Of a stretch of 64,000 bases of DNA, positions 51,071 through 60,293 are shown piece by piece. How positions within the stretch are numbered: the stretch's first letter is position 1; the number at the start of each line of letters is the position of its first letter. The position numbers and the translations under genes are program-made. Source of the DNA: Mesorhizobium sp. AR07 (GTDB taxonomy: Bacteria; Pseudomonadota; Alphaproteobacteria; Rhizobiales; Rhizobiaceae). The notes beneath the pieces are model-generated. The model searched no databases, had not been told where the DNA came from, and worked only from the letters and a program-made list of their open reading frames with translations. The stretch is from NCBI RefSeq assembly GCF_024746815.1, contig NZ_CP080525.1, positions 6,442,501 to 6,506,500 of the forward strand. Reading direction: 5' to 3'.

Positions 51071-51769
51071 ATGACCATTTCTAAGAACGTTGCGATTATA
51101 TCTGAACTCGCGCACCTTTCCAGCCGCGTCGACATATGGGCGTCGTGCGTCAACAAAATCGATGCACGTACGCTTCTAGAACTTGGAGTTTGGAGGGGCG
51201 AGTTCGCCGAGAGCTTATTGAAGGCCTGCCCGGCGATTGAACGGTTTTATCTGATCGACCCTTGGCGGAATCTGGACACGTGGAATAAGCCATGGAATGT
51301 AACCGATGAAACATTCCGGCTGGTTTATGAAGAAGCATTGAACCGAACGCGGATCGGAGGCGACCGGTGTGTTAGTTTGCGCGGAACCACGATGGAGGTC
51401 ATAGACGAAATTCCAGATGGTTCGTTAGATTTCGCTTATGTGGATGGTGATCATACGCTGCGTGGAATTTCCATCGATCTGATTAAAGCATACCCCAAAG
51501 TTCGCCCGGGGGGTATCCTCGGTGGTGACGACTATACTCCGACGATCTGGCAGCATAGCGAGGAGTTTGAACCGTCTCTCGTGTGCCCATTCGCAGCGTA
51601 CTTTGCTGAAAGTCAAAACGCTCCGTTGATTATACTGCCATTCAGCCAGTTTGCCATCCTCAAGCCGCTGGAGGGTGAGATGAGCACCTTTCAAGTGATC
51701 GACACGACAGGGACCTACGGCTCTCGGAATCTGATTTCGCAGGTCAAGAGGCGGGAAAGTCAAACGTAG
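51071..51769 (+). CDS. class I SAM-dependent methyltransferase (Methyltransf_24 type)
   Basis: A 232-residue protein. LLELGVWRGEFAESLLKACP is motif I, FYLIDPWRNLDTWNKPWN follows, then GSLDFAYVDGDHTLRGISID with the DGDH motif and VRPGGILGGDDYTP. Together with 48055 and 48896 this makes three related small methyltransferases in 4 kb, which suggests a glycan with several O-methyl groups or a methylated end-cap (inference). The ATG at 51071 follows the IS66 remnant by about 280 bp; no other gene lies between. It is convergent with the ABC ATPase gene at 51889. Confidence 0.82.
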   Translation: MTISKNVAIISELAHLSSRVDIWASCVNKIDARTLLELGVWRGEFAESLLKACPAIERFYLIDPWRNLDTWNKPWNVTDETFRLVYEEALNRTRIGGDRCVSLRGTTMEVIDEIPDGSLDFAYVDGDHTLRGISIDLIKAYPKVRPGGILGGDDYTPTIWQHSEEFEPSLVCPFAAYFAESQNAPLIILPFSQFAILKPLEGEMSTFQVIDTTGTYGSRNLISQVKRRESQT

Positions 51770-51888
51770 GTCGACTCTGCCCTACCAACGAGATTACTCT
51801 TCGTCCCAGATATGCTGTGGTGAAGCGTGACGAGCATCGGCATCGACTGCGTCGTCTGTGCGTTTTCCGGCTATGGCATGGGATTGTT

Positions 51889-52602
51889 TCAGAACGGTCG
51901 CGAAATGAAAGACTCCACGCGACCACTTCTAAGTGTTAGTTTTTTGGTGCATACGCGCTGGATCAGCTTGTCATCGTGGCTGGCCAGGACGATGATGCCG
52001 GCCTTTTCCGCCAGTTCGTCCATCCGTCGTTTGGCTTTTTCCTGGAACGACGCGTCGCCGGCGCCGATCCACTCATCCATCAGCAGAATTTCAGGCTCAA
52101 GCGCGGTCGCTGCCGCAAATGCCAGACGTGCCGCCATACCTTGGCTGTACGCCTTGAACGGCAGGTCGATGAAGTCGCCCAGTTCGCTAAAATCGATTAT
52201 TTCTTCCACCTTCTCTTCGATCTCGGCCGCCGTCCAGCCGCTGATCAACCCCCTCAGCACGATGTTTCTGCGCCCGGTGGCCTCGGGACGAAACCCTATG
52301 CTGATGTTGAACAAGGCATCGACCTTGCCCGCGATCGATATCATGCCGCCCGATGGCTGATAGATTCCGTAGAGAACTTTGAGCAGGGTGGTCTTGCCTG
52401 AGCCATTCGGGCCGACAAGCCCCAACCGGTCGCCCGCCTTGAGTTCGAAGCTGACATCGTCGAGTGCCTGCACGACCTGCCTGGTGCCGGAGCTCGCAAT
52501 GTTGCCGCCGAGAGCGCTTCGACGCCGGCCAGGCGCCGAAAGCGTCAACTTTTCGAACAGGCGATAAACGAGGCTGACATTGTTCAGTTTGATGGAGGTC
52601 AT
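51889..52602 (-). CDS. ABC transporter ATPase for polysaccharide export (KpsT/RfbE-like)
   Basis: A 237-residue ATPase from ATG 52602. Walker A is LVGPNGSGKTTLL, the signature is FKAYSQGMAARLAFAAATAL, and Walker B is ILLMDEWIGAGD with the switch His of LASHDDKLI. The segment before Walker A (LEKL... ALDDVSFELKAGDRLG) is typical of capsule and O-antigen exporters. Unlike the Wzt protein at 37783 it has no C-terminal glycan-binding domain. It pairs with the permease gene upstream (stop at 52608, six bases away). Two exporters in one locus suggest two polymers or replacement of one system by another (inference). Confidence 0.9.
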   Translation of the reverse strand: MTSIKLNNVSLVYRLFEKLTLSAPGRRRSALGGNIASSGTRQVVQALDDVSFELKAGDRLGLVGPNGSGKTTLLKVLYGIYQPSGGMISIAGKVDALFNISIGFRPEATGRRNIVLRGLISGWTAAEIEEKVEEIIDFSELGDFIDLPFKAYSQGMAARLAFAAATALEPEILLMDEWIGAGDASFQEKAKRRMDELAEKAGIIVLASHDDKLIQRVCTKKLTLRSGRVESFISRPF

Positions 52603-52607
52603 GGAAT

Positions 52608-53399
52608 TCAGATCAGGAAAACGATGCGCTTGCGATAAAGGCCCAGCAGCAGCAACGCAAGCGCCCAGGCGCCCAGACAGATGTAGCTTGTCACCATGAA
52701 GGCATGCATCGGAAATATGCCCGCCGTGATTGGCTCGCGCACGCCCTCCAGGAAATAGGTGAACGGGTTCCAATGATAGGCATATTTTTGAATGCCCTCT
52801 TGCCCGCTATAGACCCAAAAGACCGGTGTCAGGAACATGCCCACCCGCATCATGTTGCCTACGATGAACTCACTATCGGGAAAGAAAGCACCCAGGAAAG
52901 CGAAAACCGTGATGAAAGCAGGAGTAGCCAGCACTATGAGCAACAGACCCGGCAACGACAGCAGCCAACTCATGTTGATCCCGTAACCGCTCAGCAGGAG
53001 AATAAGAATGCAGCCCGCCATCGAATAAGCAGCCCGGATGATGCATTGCATCGTCAATCGCATTACATATACGAACAACGGCAGCGTCGTGCCTTGAATG
53101 AAGCTCGCTTCGCGCTGGAAGAGCGACACGCTCATGCTGATGGTTTCGCTGAGATAGAACCACACCAGCATGCCGATGGCTACATGGGCTATGTAACTTG
53201 GGTTGCTGGCATCCTTGGTCACGAAAACAAAGACAAATGTGCCGACGAAAGCAAAATAATTGACCAGCATCCAAAGCGGGCCAAGCGTCGTGCGTCTGTG
53301 CTGGTCGCCGATGTCCTCATGGGCAAGCGCAACCCAGACCCGGTGCAGCCGCATGGCATTGGAGATGTCGTCAAGGGCGCCGTTTAATGCCGCAATCAT
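52608..53399 (-). CDS. ABC transporter permease for polysaccharide export (KpsM-like)
   Basis: Membrane part of the second exporter. I start it at ATG 53399 (MIAALNGALDDISNAMRLHR), giving 263 residues; the frame is open to 53498, but that extension is polar and lacks a ribosome-binding site. It has six hydrophobic segments and ABC2_membrane motifs: RVWVALAHEDIGDQHRRTTLGPLWMLVN before the first helix, GMLVWFYLSETISMSVSLFQREASFI, and YHWNPFTYFLEGVREPI near the end. It lies in the order permease-ATPase, with its promoter in the divergent region before 53816. Confidence 0.9.
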   Translation of the reverse strand: MIAALNGALDDISNAMRLHRVWVALAHEDIGDQHRRTTLGPLWMLVNYFAFVGTFVFVFVTKDASNPSYIAHVAIGMLVWFYLSETISMSVSLFQREASFIQGTTLPLFVYVMRLTMQCIIRAAYSMAGCILILLLSGYGINMSWLLSLPGLLLIVLATPAFITVFAFLGAFFPDSEFIVGNMMRVGMFLTPVFWVYSGQEGIQKYAYHWNPFTYFLEGVREPITAGIFPMHAFMVTSYICLGAWALALLLLGLYRKRIVFLI

Positions 53400-53815
53400 C
53401 AGGAGTGTCACATCTTTGTTTTGTGCGTCATGTCCAGACGGCTCTGATGAACCGTCAAAGACCTGTTCACAGTCATTGTGATGATCATATGGCAACACAC
53501 TGCGTCACAATGGCGTTGAAAACGGAGCTTCTCACGGCAGGGTTGAATACCGCCCCTGTATCCTGCTGACCTGTCCCTTGCAAGGGGGCGGTTCCTAAGG
53601 AACTGGCATCATTCACGAATTAGCGGTAAACATAAGCGGCGGCTTAACTAACCGCCGTTTGGAAAAAACATCTGGCTATGACCTCAAGCCCGCAGTATGC
53701 GATACAGGGCGGGGGCCAGGGATGGCACTTTGAAAAGGTGATCGGCCACGAAGTATCTTTGTGTTCGCACTTTGGTGATATCCACGTCAGCGAGCCTGGA
53801 GTCTAGTGCCGTCCA
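53400..53815. promoter_or_regulatory. divergent promoter region with several palindromes
   Basis: Between the permease and the dehydratase gene lie the 12-bp palindrome CCCTTGCAAGGG (53575-53586), TTCCTAAGGAA close after it, and a stem CGGCGG...CCGCCG with a following A-run near 53636-53670. They may be operators or a transcription-attenuating structure for one of the two divergent units. No gene is supported here. Confidence 0.4.
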
Positions 53816-55804
53816 ATGAATTCTTACCTCGAAGCTGTATTCGGACTCAGGCCGGAAACACGGCGCGCCTTGATCATGGTCCAGGACGTGGTCATGGTCC
53901 TGGTAGCGGTGGCGCTCAGCCTTGTGCTTTCGCGTTCGAATCTTTCGTTCGACCCGCTCTCCAACCAGGGTTTGGCAACCTGGGCGGGCATTGTTGTCAT
54001 CAGCCATTTCCTGTTCAGATATTGTGGTCTCTACAAGACCGTCTGGCGCTTCGCCTCGACGCCCGACTTTTTCAATATCCTGAAGAGTTGCGCGATTTTG
54101 ACGGTCGCTCTGTATGCCGCTTCGATGCTGGTTCGTTCTTTCCAGCCTGTGCAGGGGCTCAACGAGCGTCAGTTCATCGTCTTCTTCCTCGTCTCCTTCA
54201 CGATCATATCGGCGCCCCGGCTGTTCTACCGCTTCCTGCGTGACGGTGCGAGTTGGGGCATTCTAAGCAACAAGGCCAACAGGACACTGGCCAAGCGCGC
54301 GTTGTTCGTTGGCCGGCTCGGCGAAGCCGACCTGATCATTCGCTTCACGCGCACGGCGGAGCCTGCGGACTATTCGATCGCCGGGATCATGGCCACCGAG
54401 CGTGGCGTACCATTGGGCACGCGGATACAAGGTGTCCCCGTGGTGGCGACGGCGTCGCGGCTGATCGACGTCCTGGAAGACTATACGACCGGCACCAAAA
54501 GCCTGGACTTGCTGATTTTCGGCAGTGGCGCCGAGCACGAGATCGAGGAGTATTCGGAACTCGTCCGCGTCGCCAGGCACGGCGACATAACGGTCGTGCA
54601 GTTCTCCGGTCTTTCGGAATTGGAGCGGCAGGGAAAGCTGGTTCTCGACGCCGTCGAGATGGAAACGATCCTGCGCCGCCCGACAGTCCCGTCCGATCTC
54701 GAGCGTATCGGTGCCTTTGTCGGCGGCAAGCGTGTTCTGGTGACGGGTGGCGCGGGATCGATCGGCCGAACGCTGGTCAAACGTTCGCTGGAACTGGGGG
54801 CAGTGGCGGTGCTGGTCGCCGACAACTCCGAGTTCGGCATTTTCCAGTTGAGCCAATACATTGACGAGAAGGACCATGACCGTCTCAAGGTCCGCATCGT
54901 CGATGTCGCGGACCGGCGCCAGATAACGCGTGTCGTCACGGAATTCGGGCCGGACATCGTCTTTCATGCCGCCGCGCTCAAGCACGTTCCACTGCTCGAG
55001 GAAAACTGGGATTCGGCCATCCAGACCAATATTTTCGGAACGCTTGTCTGTGCCGAGGTCGCCGCCAAATGCGGGGTCGCGCAGTTTGTCCTGATATCGA
55101 GCGACAAGGCGGTGGATCCGTCATCGGTGCTTGGCGTGACAAAGCGGGCCGCCGAACAGATCGTCAGCGCCTTGCATGGGACGCCCGCGAGCGAGCCGGG
55201 CGCGCGTCGATCGGTTACCAAGTTCGTCGCCGTCCGGTTCGGCAATGTCTTTGGCAGCAACGGTTCGGTGGCGACCATATTCCAGGCGCAGATCGAAGCC
55301 GGGGGGCCTGTCACCATCACGGACCAGCGCATGACACGCTATTTCATGACAGTGGCCGAAGCCGTCGATCTCGTCATCATGTCGGCGGCCGATGCCTCAT
55401 CGCGACAAAGCGGGCAAGATCATGCCGTCTATATGCTCGACATGGGCAAGCCGGTGCCGATCCTTCAAGTGGCCGAAACGATGATCCGCCTGTCCGGCAA
55501 GATCCCACACACGGACATTCCTATCCGGTTCACCGGTATAAGGCCGGGCGAGAAACTCCACGAAACGTTGCACGGCGAGGATGAGGAAGTCGTCGAACTC
55601 GGCATTTCGAAGATCTTTGGCCTGAGCACGGATGTCGTGGAATGGTCGGATGTTCAGGCCGCGCTCACGGCGCTGCAGCAGGCGGTGAAGAACCAGGACA
55701 AGACTGCCGCGCTCGCCGTGCTGGCAGGCCTCGACCGCGCCAAGAAGGCCAGGGGGAGCATTCATCAGGACGCGATCCCGAAAACGGCCAGGCAGGCGAC
55801 CTAA
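53816..55804 (+). CDS. membrane-bound nucleotide-sugar 4,6-dehydratase (FlaA1/CapD/WbpM family)
   Basis: A 662-residue protein of the usual length. Four membrane helices span about residues 18-140. A Rossmann domain follows (about 160-290), and then the SDR dehydratase domain begins with RVLVTGGAGSIGRTLVKRSL (about 307-326). That domain has FHAAALKHVPLLEENWDSAI, the active-site ISSDKAVDPSSVLGVTKRAAE with the K of TKR, and VRFGNVFGSNGSV. Relatives convert UDP-GlcNAc or UDP-hexoses to 4-keto-6-deoxy sugars, often for the first sugar of the repeat. It probably supplies the substrate for the sugar transferase at 56931. Confidence 0.93.
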   Translation: MNSYLEAVFGLRPETRRALIMVQDVVMVLVAVALSLVLSRSNLSFDPLSNQGLATWAGIVVISHFLFRYCGLYKTVWRFASTPDFFNILKSCAILTVALYAASMLVRSFQPVQGLNERQFIVFFLVSFTIISAPRLFYRFLRDGASWGILSNKANRTLAKRALFVGRLGEADLIIRFTRTAEPADYSIAGIMATERGVPLGTRIQGVPVVATASRLIDVLEDYTTGTKSLDLLIFGSGAEHEIEEYSELVRVARHGDITVVQFSGLSELERQGKLVLDAVEMETILRRPTVPSDLERIGAFVGGKRVLVTGGAGSIGRTLVKRSLELGAVAVLVADNSEFGIFQLSQYIDEKDHDRLKVRIVDVADRRQITRVVTEFGPDIVFHAAALKHVPLLEENWDSAIQTNIFGTLVCAEVAAKCGVAQFVLISSDKAVDPSSVLGVTKRAAEQIVSALHGTPASEPGARRSVTKFVAVRFGNVFGSNGSVATIFQAQIEAGGPVTITDQRMTRYFMTVAEAVDLVIMSAADASSRQSGQDHAVYMLDMGKPVPILQVAETMIRLSGKIPHTDIPIRFTGIRPGEKLHETLHGEDEEVVELGISKIFGLSTDVVEWSDVQAALTALQQAVKNQDKTAALAVLAGLDRAKKARGSIHQDAIPKTARQAT

Positions 55805-55873
55805 CCAAATTCAGAAGGCGATCTTGATCGTGGATCGGACAATTCAAGCCATTCCCAGGCTTTTGCAGGGTAT

Positions 55874-56815
55874 TTGAAGCTCGTGAGCAAAGAAGATCCG
55901 CGCATTGCAGTCCTGATGGGCACGAGAGACGGCGCCGCCTTCATCGATGAGCAGCTGCAATCCCTGCTCGTACAGTCGCACCCTCTGGTCGACCTGTGGA
56001 TCTCGGACGATGGCTCCGTCGATGGCACGATCGCCATTATCGAGACATGGAAATCCCGCTGGCCCAAGGGTCGAATGACCCTGGTGGAGGGGCCGCGGCA
56101 AGGGTTCGCTGCCAATTTCCGGTCGATGATCGTTGATCGGCGCATCGATGCGGACTGCTATGCCTTCTGCGATCAGGACGATATCTGGGAGTCTGACAGG
56201 CTGGAAAGCGCCATTGGCTGGATGCAGGCTCATGATGCAAAAACCCCGCTGATGTTTTGCTCGCGAACCGCGACTATGACCGAAGCCGGAAGCCTTGTCG
56301 GCCATTCGCCGCTGTTTCGCCGGCCGCCATCCTTTCGCAATGCGCTTGTGCAAAGCATCGCCGGCGGCAACACCATCCTGCTCAACGCCGCCGCACGCGA
56401 TCTGCTGGCCAGGGCTTCCGCGCGGAGCGGGTTCGTCAGCCACGACTGGTGGGCCTATCTCATCGTGACCGCCACCGGCGGCGTCGTCCACTACGATCCG
56501 CGGCCGCTGGTGCGCTACCGGCAGCATGCGGCAAACCTGGTTGGCGCCAACGCGTCGTGGAGGGCAAGGTTTTCCCGGCTTGGCCGTTTGTTCAAGGGCG
56601 ATTTTGCCGACTGGACCGATCTCAATCTTGACGGCCTCGCCGTCAATCGAGACCTGCTCACATCAGATGCGGCGGCATGCCTCGACCTGTTCACAAACGG
56701 ACGACGGGGCAATCTTTTCCAGCGTTTGGGTGCCTTGCGCAAAAGCGGCGTCTATCGGCAGACCCTTCCCGGGACCCTGGGGCTCTATCTGGCATTCACG
56801 CTGGGACGCATCTGA
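55874..56815 (+). CDS. family 2 glycosyltransferase
   Basis: A 313-residue GT-A enzyme (TTG 55874; GTG 55883 is as likely). It has IAVLMGTRDGAAFIDEQLQS, LWISDDGSVDGTI with the first acidic motif, YAFCDQDDIWESDRLE with the DxD-type metal site, GGNTILLNAAARDLLA and SHDWWAYLIVTATGG. The layout is of RfbF/RgpF-like enzymes, which add rhamnose or similar sugars; since dTDP-rhamnose is made by the rml genes here, rhamnosyl transfer is a reasonable guess. It lies 69 bp after the dehydratase gene and 115 bp before the sugar transferase. Confidence 0.88.
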   Translation: MKLVSKEDPRIAVLMGTRDGAAFIDEQLQSLLVQSHPLVDLWISDDGSVDGTIAIIETWKSRWPKGRMTLVEGPRQGFAANFRSMIVDRRIDADCYAFCDQDDIWESDRLESAIGWMQAHDAKTPLMFCSRTATMTEAGSLVGHSPLFRRPPSFRNALVQSIAGGNTILLNAAARDLLARASARSGFVSHDWWAYLIVTATGGVVHYDPRPLVRYRQHAANLVGANASWRARFSRLGRLFKGDFADWTDLNLDGLAVNRDLLTSDAAACLDLFTNGRRGNLFQRLGALRKSGVYRQTLPGTLGLYLAFTLGRI

Positions 56816-56930
56816 GCATCGAACGGCTGCATGGCGCGCTTGGTCAAGGGACGGCCTCATGCTACCGGAATGACGGCTTCGTCCGCGGCGTTGCCGCGGG
56901 AGCTTTGGCAGGGAGCACTATCGGCCGTTC

Positions 56931-57470
56931 ATGAAGATAGCCAAGCAAATCTTCGACTTTGCCGGCGCGGCTCTGCTGCTGGTGGTCACATCGCCTGTTC
57001 TGATGCTCGCCTTCCTTGCCGTTCGGGCATCGTCGCCCGGTCCGGCTATTTTTTCGCAAACGCGGGTCGGCCGCGACGGCCTGCTTTTTCGCTGTCACAA
57101 GTTGCGTACGATGTATCAGGGAACACCGTCATTACCCACGCATGAGGCGCCGGCGAGTTCCGTGACATCGGTTGGCAAGGTGCTGCGGAAGTTCAAGCTC
57201 GATGAGCTGCCGCAGTTCTGGAACGTCCTGAAGGGCGAGATGAGCCTGGTCGGGCCGCGCCCTTGTCTGCCCACTCAAGCGGAATTGATCGAGTGTCGCA
57301 GGCGGCTGGGGGTCTTGGCGGCACTTCCGGGCATAACCGGCCTGGCTCAGATCAGGGGCATCGACATGTCGAACCCGGAGCTTTTGGCCGAAACGGATGC
57401 CGCCTATCTCAGGACGGCATCCTTCTGGCTCGACCTTCGGATCCTGTTTGGAACGCTCTATCGAAGCTGA
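56931..57470 (+). CDS. initiating phosphosugar transferase, PglC-like
   Basis: A 179-residue monotopic phosphoglycosyl transferase that puts the first sugar-1-phosphate onto undecaprenyl phosphate. It has one N-terminal re-entrant hydrophobic segment ([20 protein letters not shown]), then [44 protein letters not shown] with the catalytic D-E of the family, and [11 protein letters not shown]. The short length corresponds to PglC rather than to the long WcaJ/WbaP forms. The ATG is preceded by a weak GAAG. Together with the dehydratase it starts synthesis of the repeat unit. Confidence 0.92.
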   Translation: MKIAKQIFDFAGAALLLVVTSPVLMLAFLAVRASSPGPAIFSQTRVGRDGLLFRCHKLRTMYQGTPSLPTHEAPASSVTSVGKVLRKFKLDELPQFWNVLKGEMSLVGPRPCLPTQAELIECRRRLGVLAALPGITGLAQIRGIDMSNPELLAETDAAYLRTASFWLDLRILFGTLYRS

Positions 57471-57490
57471 GCAGGCCAAGATCCCAGACT

Positions 57491-58465
57491 TTAAAGCGCG
57501 TCGCCCGAATCCGTTTCAACGCGATGCGCTTTAGGTTCGCGGAGCCGCGCCAGCTCGGCCAGCCGCTCCAGCGTGGCGGTTTCAGGTGCCCACCCCTGCG
57601 ATATCAGCAGGGAAGGGTCGCATATCTGTGTCGCGGTCATGCTGTCCCAAAACGCCCGCCTGCCCAACACGGCCGCGGCCGGCCGCATCAGGCCGGCCGG
57701 TACGGCGATCAGGCGCATCGGCCGTCCGAAACCCCTGCGAAACGCGGCGAGGATGGCCGCGACGGCGACCGGCGGCACATCGGCGCCAACATAGATCGGG
57801 CGAAGTGGCCCCGAATGGCTCAACAGGTGCGACACCGCTCGCGCGGCGGCCCCGGCGGACATCAGCGAGCGGATTCCGCTCAGGGCGCCCGTTGGCAGTG
57901 GCAGTGCCGTATCGGCCAGGCGCATCAGGGTCGCCAGGTTTCCCTTCATGCCGCGTCCATAGACCGGAGGCAGGCGCAGTACGGCGGCATCGGAACGGCC
58001 GTGCGATGCATAAGCATCCAGAACCTTGATCTCGCCTTCGAGCTTTGAGCGCCCATAAATGCATTGCGGGGCAGGACGCGTGTTCTCGTCGATCGTTGCG
58101 CTGACGCGCGCGCCGATCACGGCCCGGATCGAGGAGAGATGGATGAAACGTCCGCTTGCCTGCGTGGCCGCTGCAAGCGCCAGCCGCGCGCTCAACTCCA
58201 CATTGGCCGCCCGATAATCGGCTTCGGTGGCGTCGCCCCGATCGTTGTTGAGGCCGGCACAATGGACGACATGGGTCACATCCCTGGTGAGGTCCAGGAA
58301 GGCCGTGGCCGGCGCGTCGAAACCGGGCATCCGCACAGCCTCGTTTCCCGAACCAAGCCGCTCCGGGTGACGGGAGGCGAGGCGAAGCTCGGCACCGGCC
58401 TCGCGAAGCTGGTGCACGACATGACGCCCGATGAAACCCGTCGCGCCTGTCACCAAGACTTTCAT
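57491..58465 (-). CDS. NAD-dependent epimerase/reductase of the locus
   Basis: A 324-residue SDR enzyme. It has KVLVTGATGFIGRHVVHQLR at the N-terminus, HLSSIRAVIGARVSAT, the active-site YGRSKLEGEIKVLDAY (Y-x3-K), RLPPVYGRGMKGNLATLMRL and late segments typical of WbpV/GalE-like 4-epimerases or 4-reductases found next to PglC-type transferases. It is likely to act on UDP-4-keto-6-deoxy sugar from the dehydratase (inference). ATG 58465 overlaps the stop of the O-antigen ligase gene by four bases, so the two are one transcript. Confidence 0.88.
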   Translation of the reverse strand: MKVLVTGATGFIGRHVVHQLREAGAELRLASRHPERLGSGNEAVRMPGFDAPATAFLDLTRDVTHVVHCAGLNNDRGDATEADYRAANVELSARLALAAATQASGRFIHLSSIRAVIGARVSATIDENTRPAPQCIYGRSKLEGEIKVLDAYASHGRSDAAVLRLPPVYGRGMKGNLATLMRLADTALPLPTGALSGIRSLMSAGAAARAVSHLLSHSGPLRPIYVGADVPPVAVAAILAAFRRGFGRPMRLIAVPAGLMRPAAAVLGRRAFWDSMTATQICDPSLLISQGWAPETATLERLAELARLREPKAHRVETDSGDAL

Positions 58466-59817
58466 TTGCCTTGCCCCACAACTGTTATTGGGCGGGCTGG
58501 TCGAAGTGCCTGCACTTCCATCACTGATGGAAGTGCTTGCTTTTCCATCGCTGATGGAGGTGCTTGCTCTCCCGTCAACGGAACCTGACGTCCAGAAGCA
58601 AGATATGTTCCACACACCAGGAAGACCATCAGGACCGAGTCCAGAATGTCATGGCCGATCAGGATGCCGGTCATTCCGGCCGTGAGATAGGTGATCACCA
58701 CGATGACGATCATGGTGGCGCCAAACCGCTCGACCGGATCGTTGCTGTTTCGCAAGACCCGGGCGGCATTTCCGGCCGCAACGACAAAGATTGCCGCCAG
58801 CGTCACGGCGCCCAGAATTCCGGCTTGCACCAAGGCGGTCAGGAAGCCGTTGTGGAAATGGTTGAAGCCCGCGTCCATTGCGAACTGATCATGGAAGCCC
58901 TGCTTGATCAGAAGCTGGGTCGCACCCACACCATGCCCGAACACTGGCATGTCATCGAATGCCCTGAGGCCGATCTCCCAGAGTGCGACACGAAATCCCA
59001 ACGAGTTGTCGTAGTTGCCGTGAGTCCCAAGCGCATCCCAGTCGGAGTGCAGGAAGTCGACGCGCCCGGATATCGCCTGGAAGCCGAAAGCAGCGATCAC
59101 GATGCCGACTGCCACCAGCAGCCACAGCAGGCGAACGGCATTCCTGCCTCTGAGCCTCCGTTGGTTGATCAGCAGAACAGCGATGCCGGCAATCAGCAGC
59201 GCCAGCCAGACAATACGCGAACCGGAATAGATGATGGCGATCGTACCGGCCAATGCGGCGTAGAAGAGGGGGCTGCGGGCTCGCTCTATGCCTGACAAGG
59301 CGCCGGCTACACTGACCACCACGGCAAGGCAGAGGACCTCCGCGAACACGATCGCATTGCCGGCCCCGCCCTTGGCTCTCATCCCCAGCCAATATTGCTG
59401 AAAGATCGCCAGCATCAGTGCGACAAAACAGGCCGCTATGCTGCTGAGCACGATGATGCGGGCAAGCGTGCTTTTCTGCGTGATGCTCCAGGTGGAATAG
59501 GAGATCGGGAAAAGCAGGAAGGTGACGAGTGGGATAAGGTGTGGCGCATCTCTGATGAACGAGTTGTTGACGATGGAAGCCACGAGATTGGCCGCGCAGT
59601 AGGCATAGATCGCGGCCGTCAGCCAGATCATGGGCCGGTCGGCGTTGAAGCGCCTTTTCCCCTTGGCAATCAGCACGGCGGACCAAAGGCCGCCGCCATT
59701 GAAAACAAAACTGACCAGCGATCCCAGAACCGGTGGAAAAAAGAAGCAGAGGATGGAGAAGTAGATATTCGCCCGCGAGGGTGTGAACTGCTGTCTCAGG
59801 GATGAAAACCGGTTCAA
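58462..59817 (-). CDS. O-antigen ligase/polymerase family protein
   Basis: A 451-residue membrane protein with about ten to twelve hydrophobic segments and one large loop near residues 250-330. The loop contains AISGRVDFLHSDWDALGTH, GFRVALWEIGLRAFDDMPVFGHGVGAT and NHFHNGFLTALVQAGI, where HxHN is the conserved motif of the Wzy_C/WaaL family. Such proteins ligate or polymerise lipid-linked glycans at the periplasmic face. It may attach the exported glycan to the lipid A core, or polymerise a repeat unit. The C-terminal tail is variable, Pro/Ala-rich, and contains a 27-bp tandem repeat. ATG 59817 is the first codon of the family-like start. Confidence 0.88.
   Translation of the reverse strand: MNRFSSLRQQFTPSRANIYFSILCFFFPPVLGSLVSFVFNGGGLWSAVLIAKGKRRFNADRPMIWLTAAIYAYCAANLVASIVNNSFIRDAPHLIPLVTFLLFPISYSTWSITQKSTLARIIVLSSIAACFVALMLAIFQQYWLGMRAKGGAGNAIVFAEVLCLAVVVSVAGALSGIERARSPLFYAALAGTIAIIYSGSRIVWLALLIAGIAVLLINQRRLRGRNAVRLLWLLVAVGIVIAAFGFQAISGRVDFLHSDWDALGTHGNYDNSLGFRVALWEIGLRAFDDMPVFGHGVGATQLLIKQGFHDQFAMDAGFNHFHNGFLTALVQAGILGAVTLAAIFVVAAGNAARVLRNSNDPVERFGATMIVIVVITYLTAGMTGILIGHDILDSVLMVFLVCGTYLASGRQVPLTGEQAPPSAMEKQALPSVMEVQALRPARPITVVGQGK
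58503..58583. repeat. 27-bp tandem repeat in the C-terminal tail of the ligase gene
   Basis: Two close copies (58503-58529 and 58530-58556) and one diverged copy (58557-58583) follow each other without a gap. Each contains TTCCATC and GATGG in inverted order, so each unit is itself a small hairpin. In the ligase frame they encode the variable tail with the repeated word ALPSVMEVQ and variants. Confidence 0.75.
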
Positions 59818-60293
59818 TGCTCTAGGTCACAATTCTATGGGAGCGATAGGTGTCACTGGCGGAAACGGATGTGACCGCGTCGAAATAGCACGTGTTCCAT
59901 TCTGCGTCGTGCTCGTCTTCAACGGCCGGTATAGCGGCTGAGGTCTTTTTTCGATAGTGCGGCCAGGCGGGGTTGCCATCAGAAATCGACGGCCACCGGC
60001 GGCCGCCTGGCGAAGGCATGCGGATGGCAATTTATGTGTTAATCTGGGCATATTTTTCCCGACTTTTCTTGTCGGCTCGCCATGTGAGCAGGAATTTGCG
60101 CATTTTGCAGCGCACATGGAAAATTCATTCCCGAACCGTGCGCCGCCGGGCCAGTCTTGCATTGTTCTCGACAATGGCGATCTGCTAGAAGGCCGACACG
60201 AAAGAGATTGTCCAGAAGCAAGGCTTGAATCGGGCCCAAAAGGCTCGATGATCTGGTCTTCTGTCGGAAGGCACGAGAGAACGCCCAAAGTCC
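59818..60293. other. divergent intergenic region before cysD
   Basis: This 476-bp gap separates the ligase gene (minus) from cysD (plus). Frames here are short and have no ribosome-binding sites. A small stem CCGAC...GTCGG with a T-rich loop lies near 60059-60074. It presumably holds both promoters; no operator is recognised. Confidence 0.4.

Noticed and set aside
54263-54985. 240-codon minus-strand frame
   Set aside because: It is opposite the dehydratase gene and has no natural sequence.
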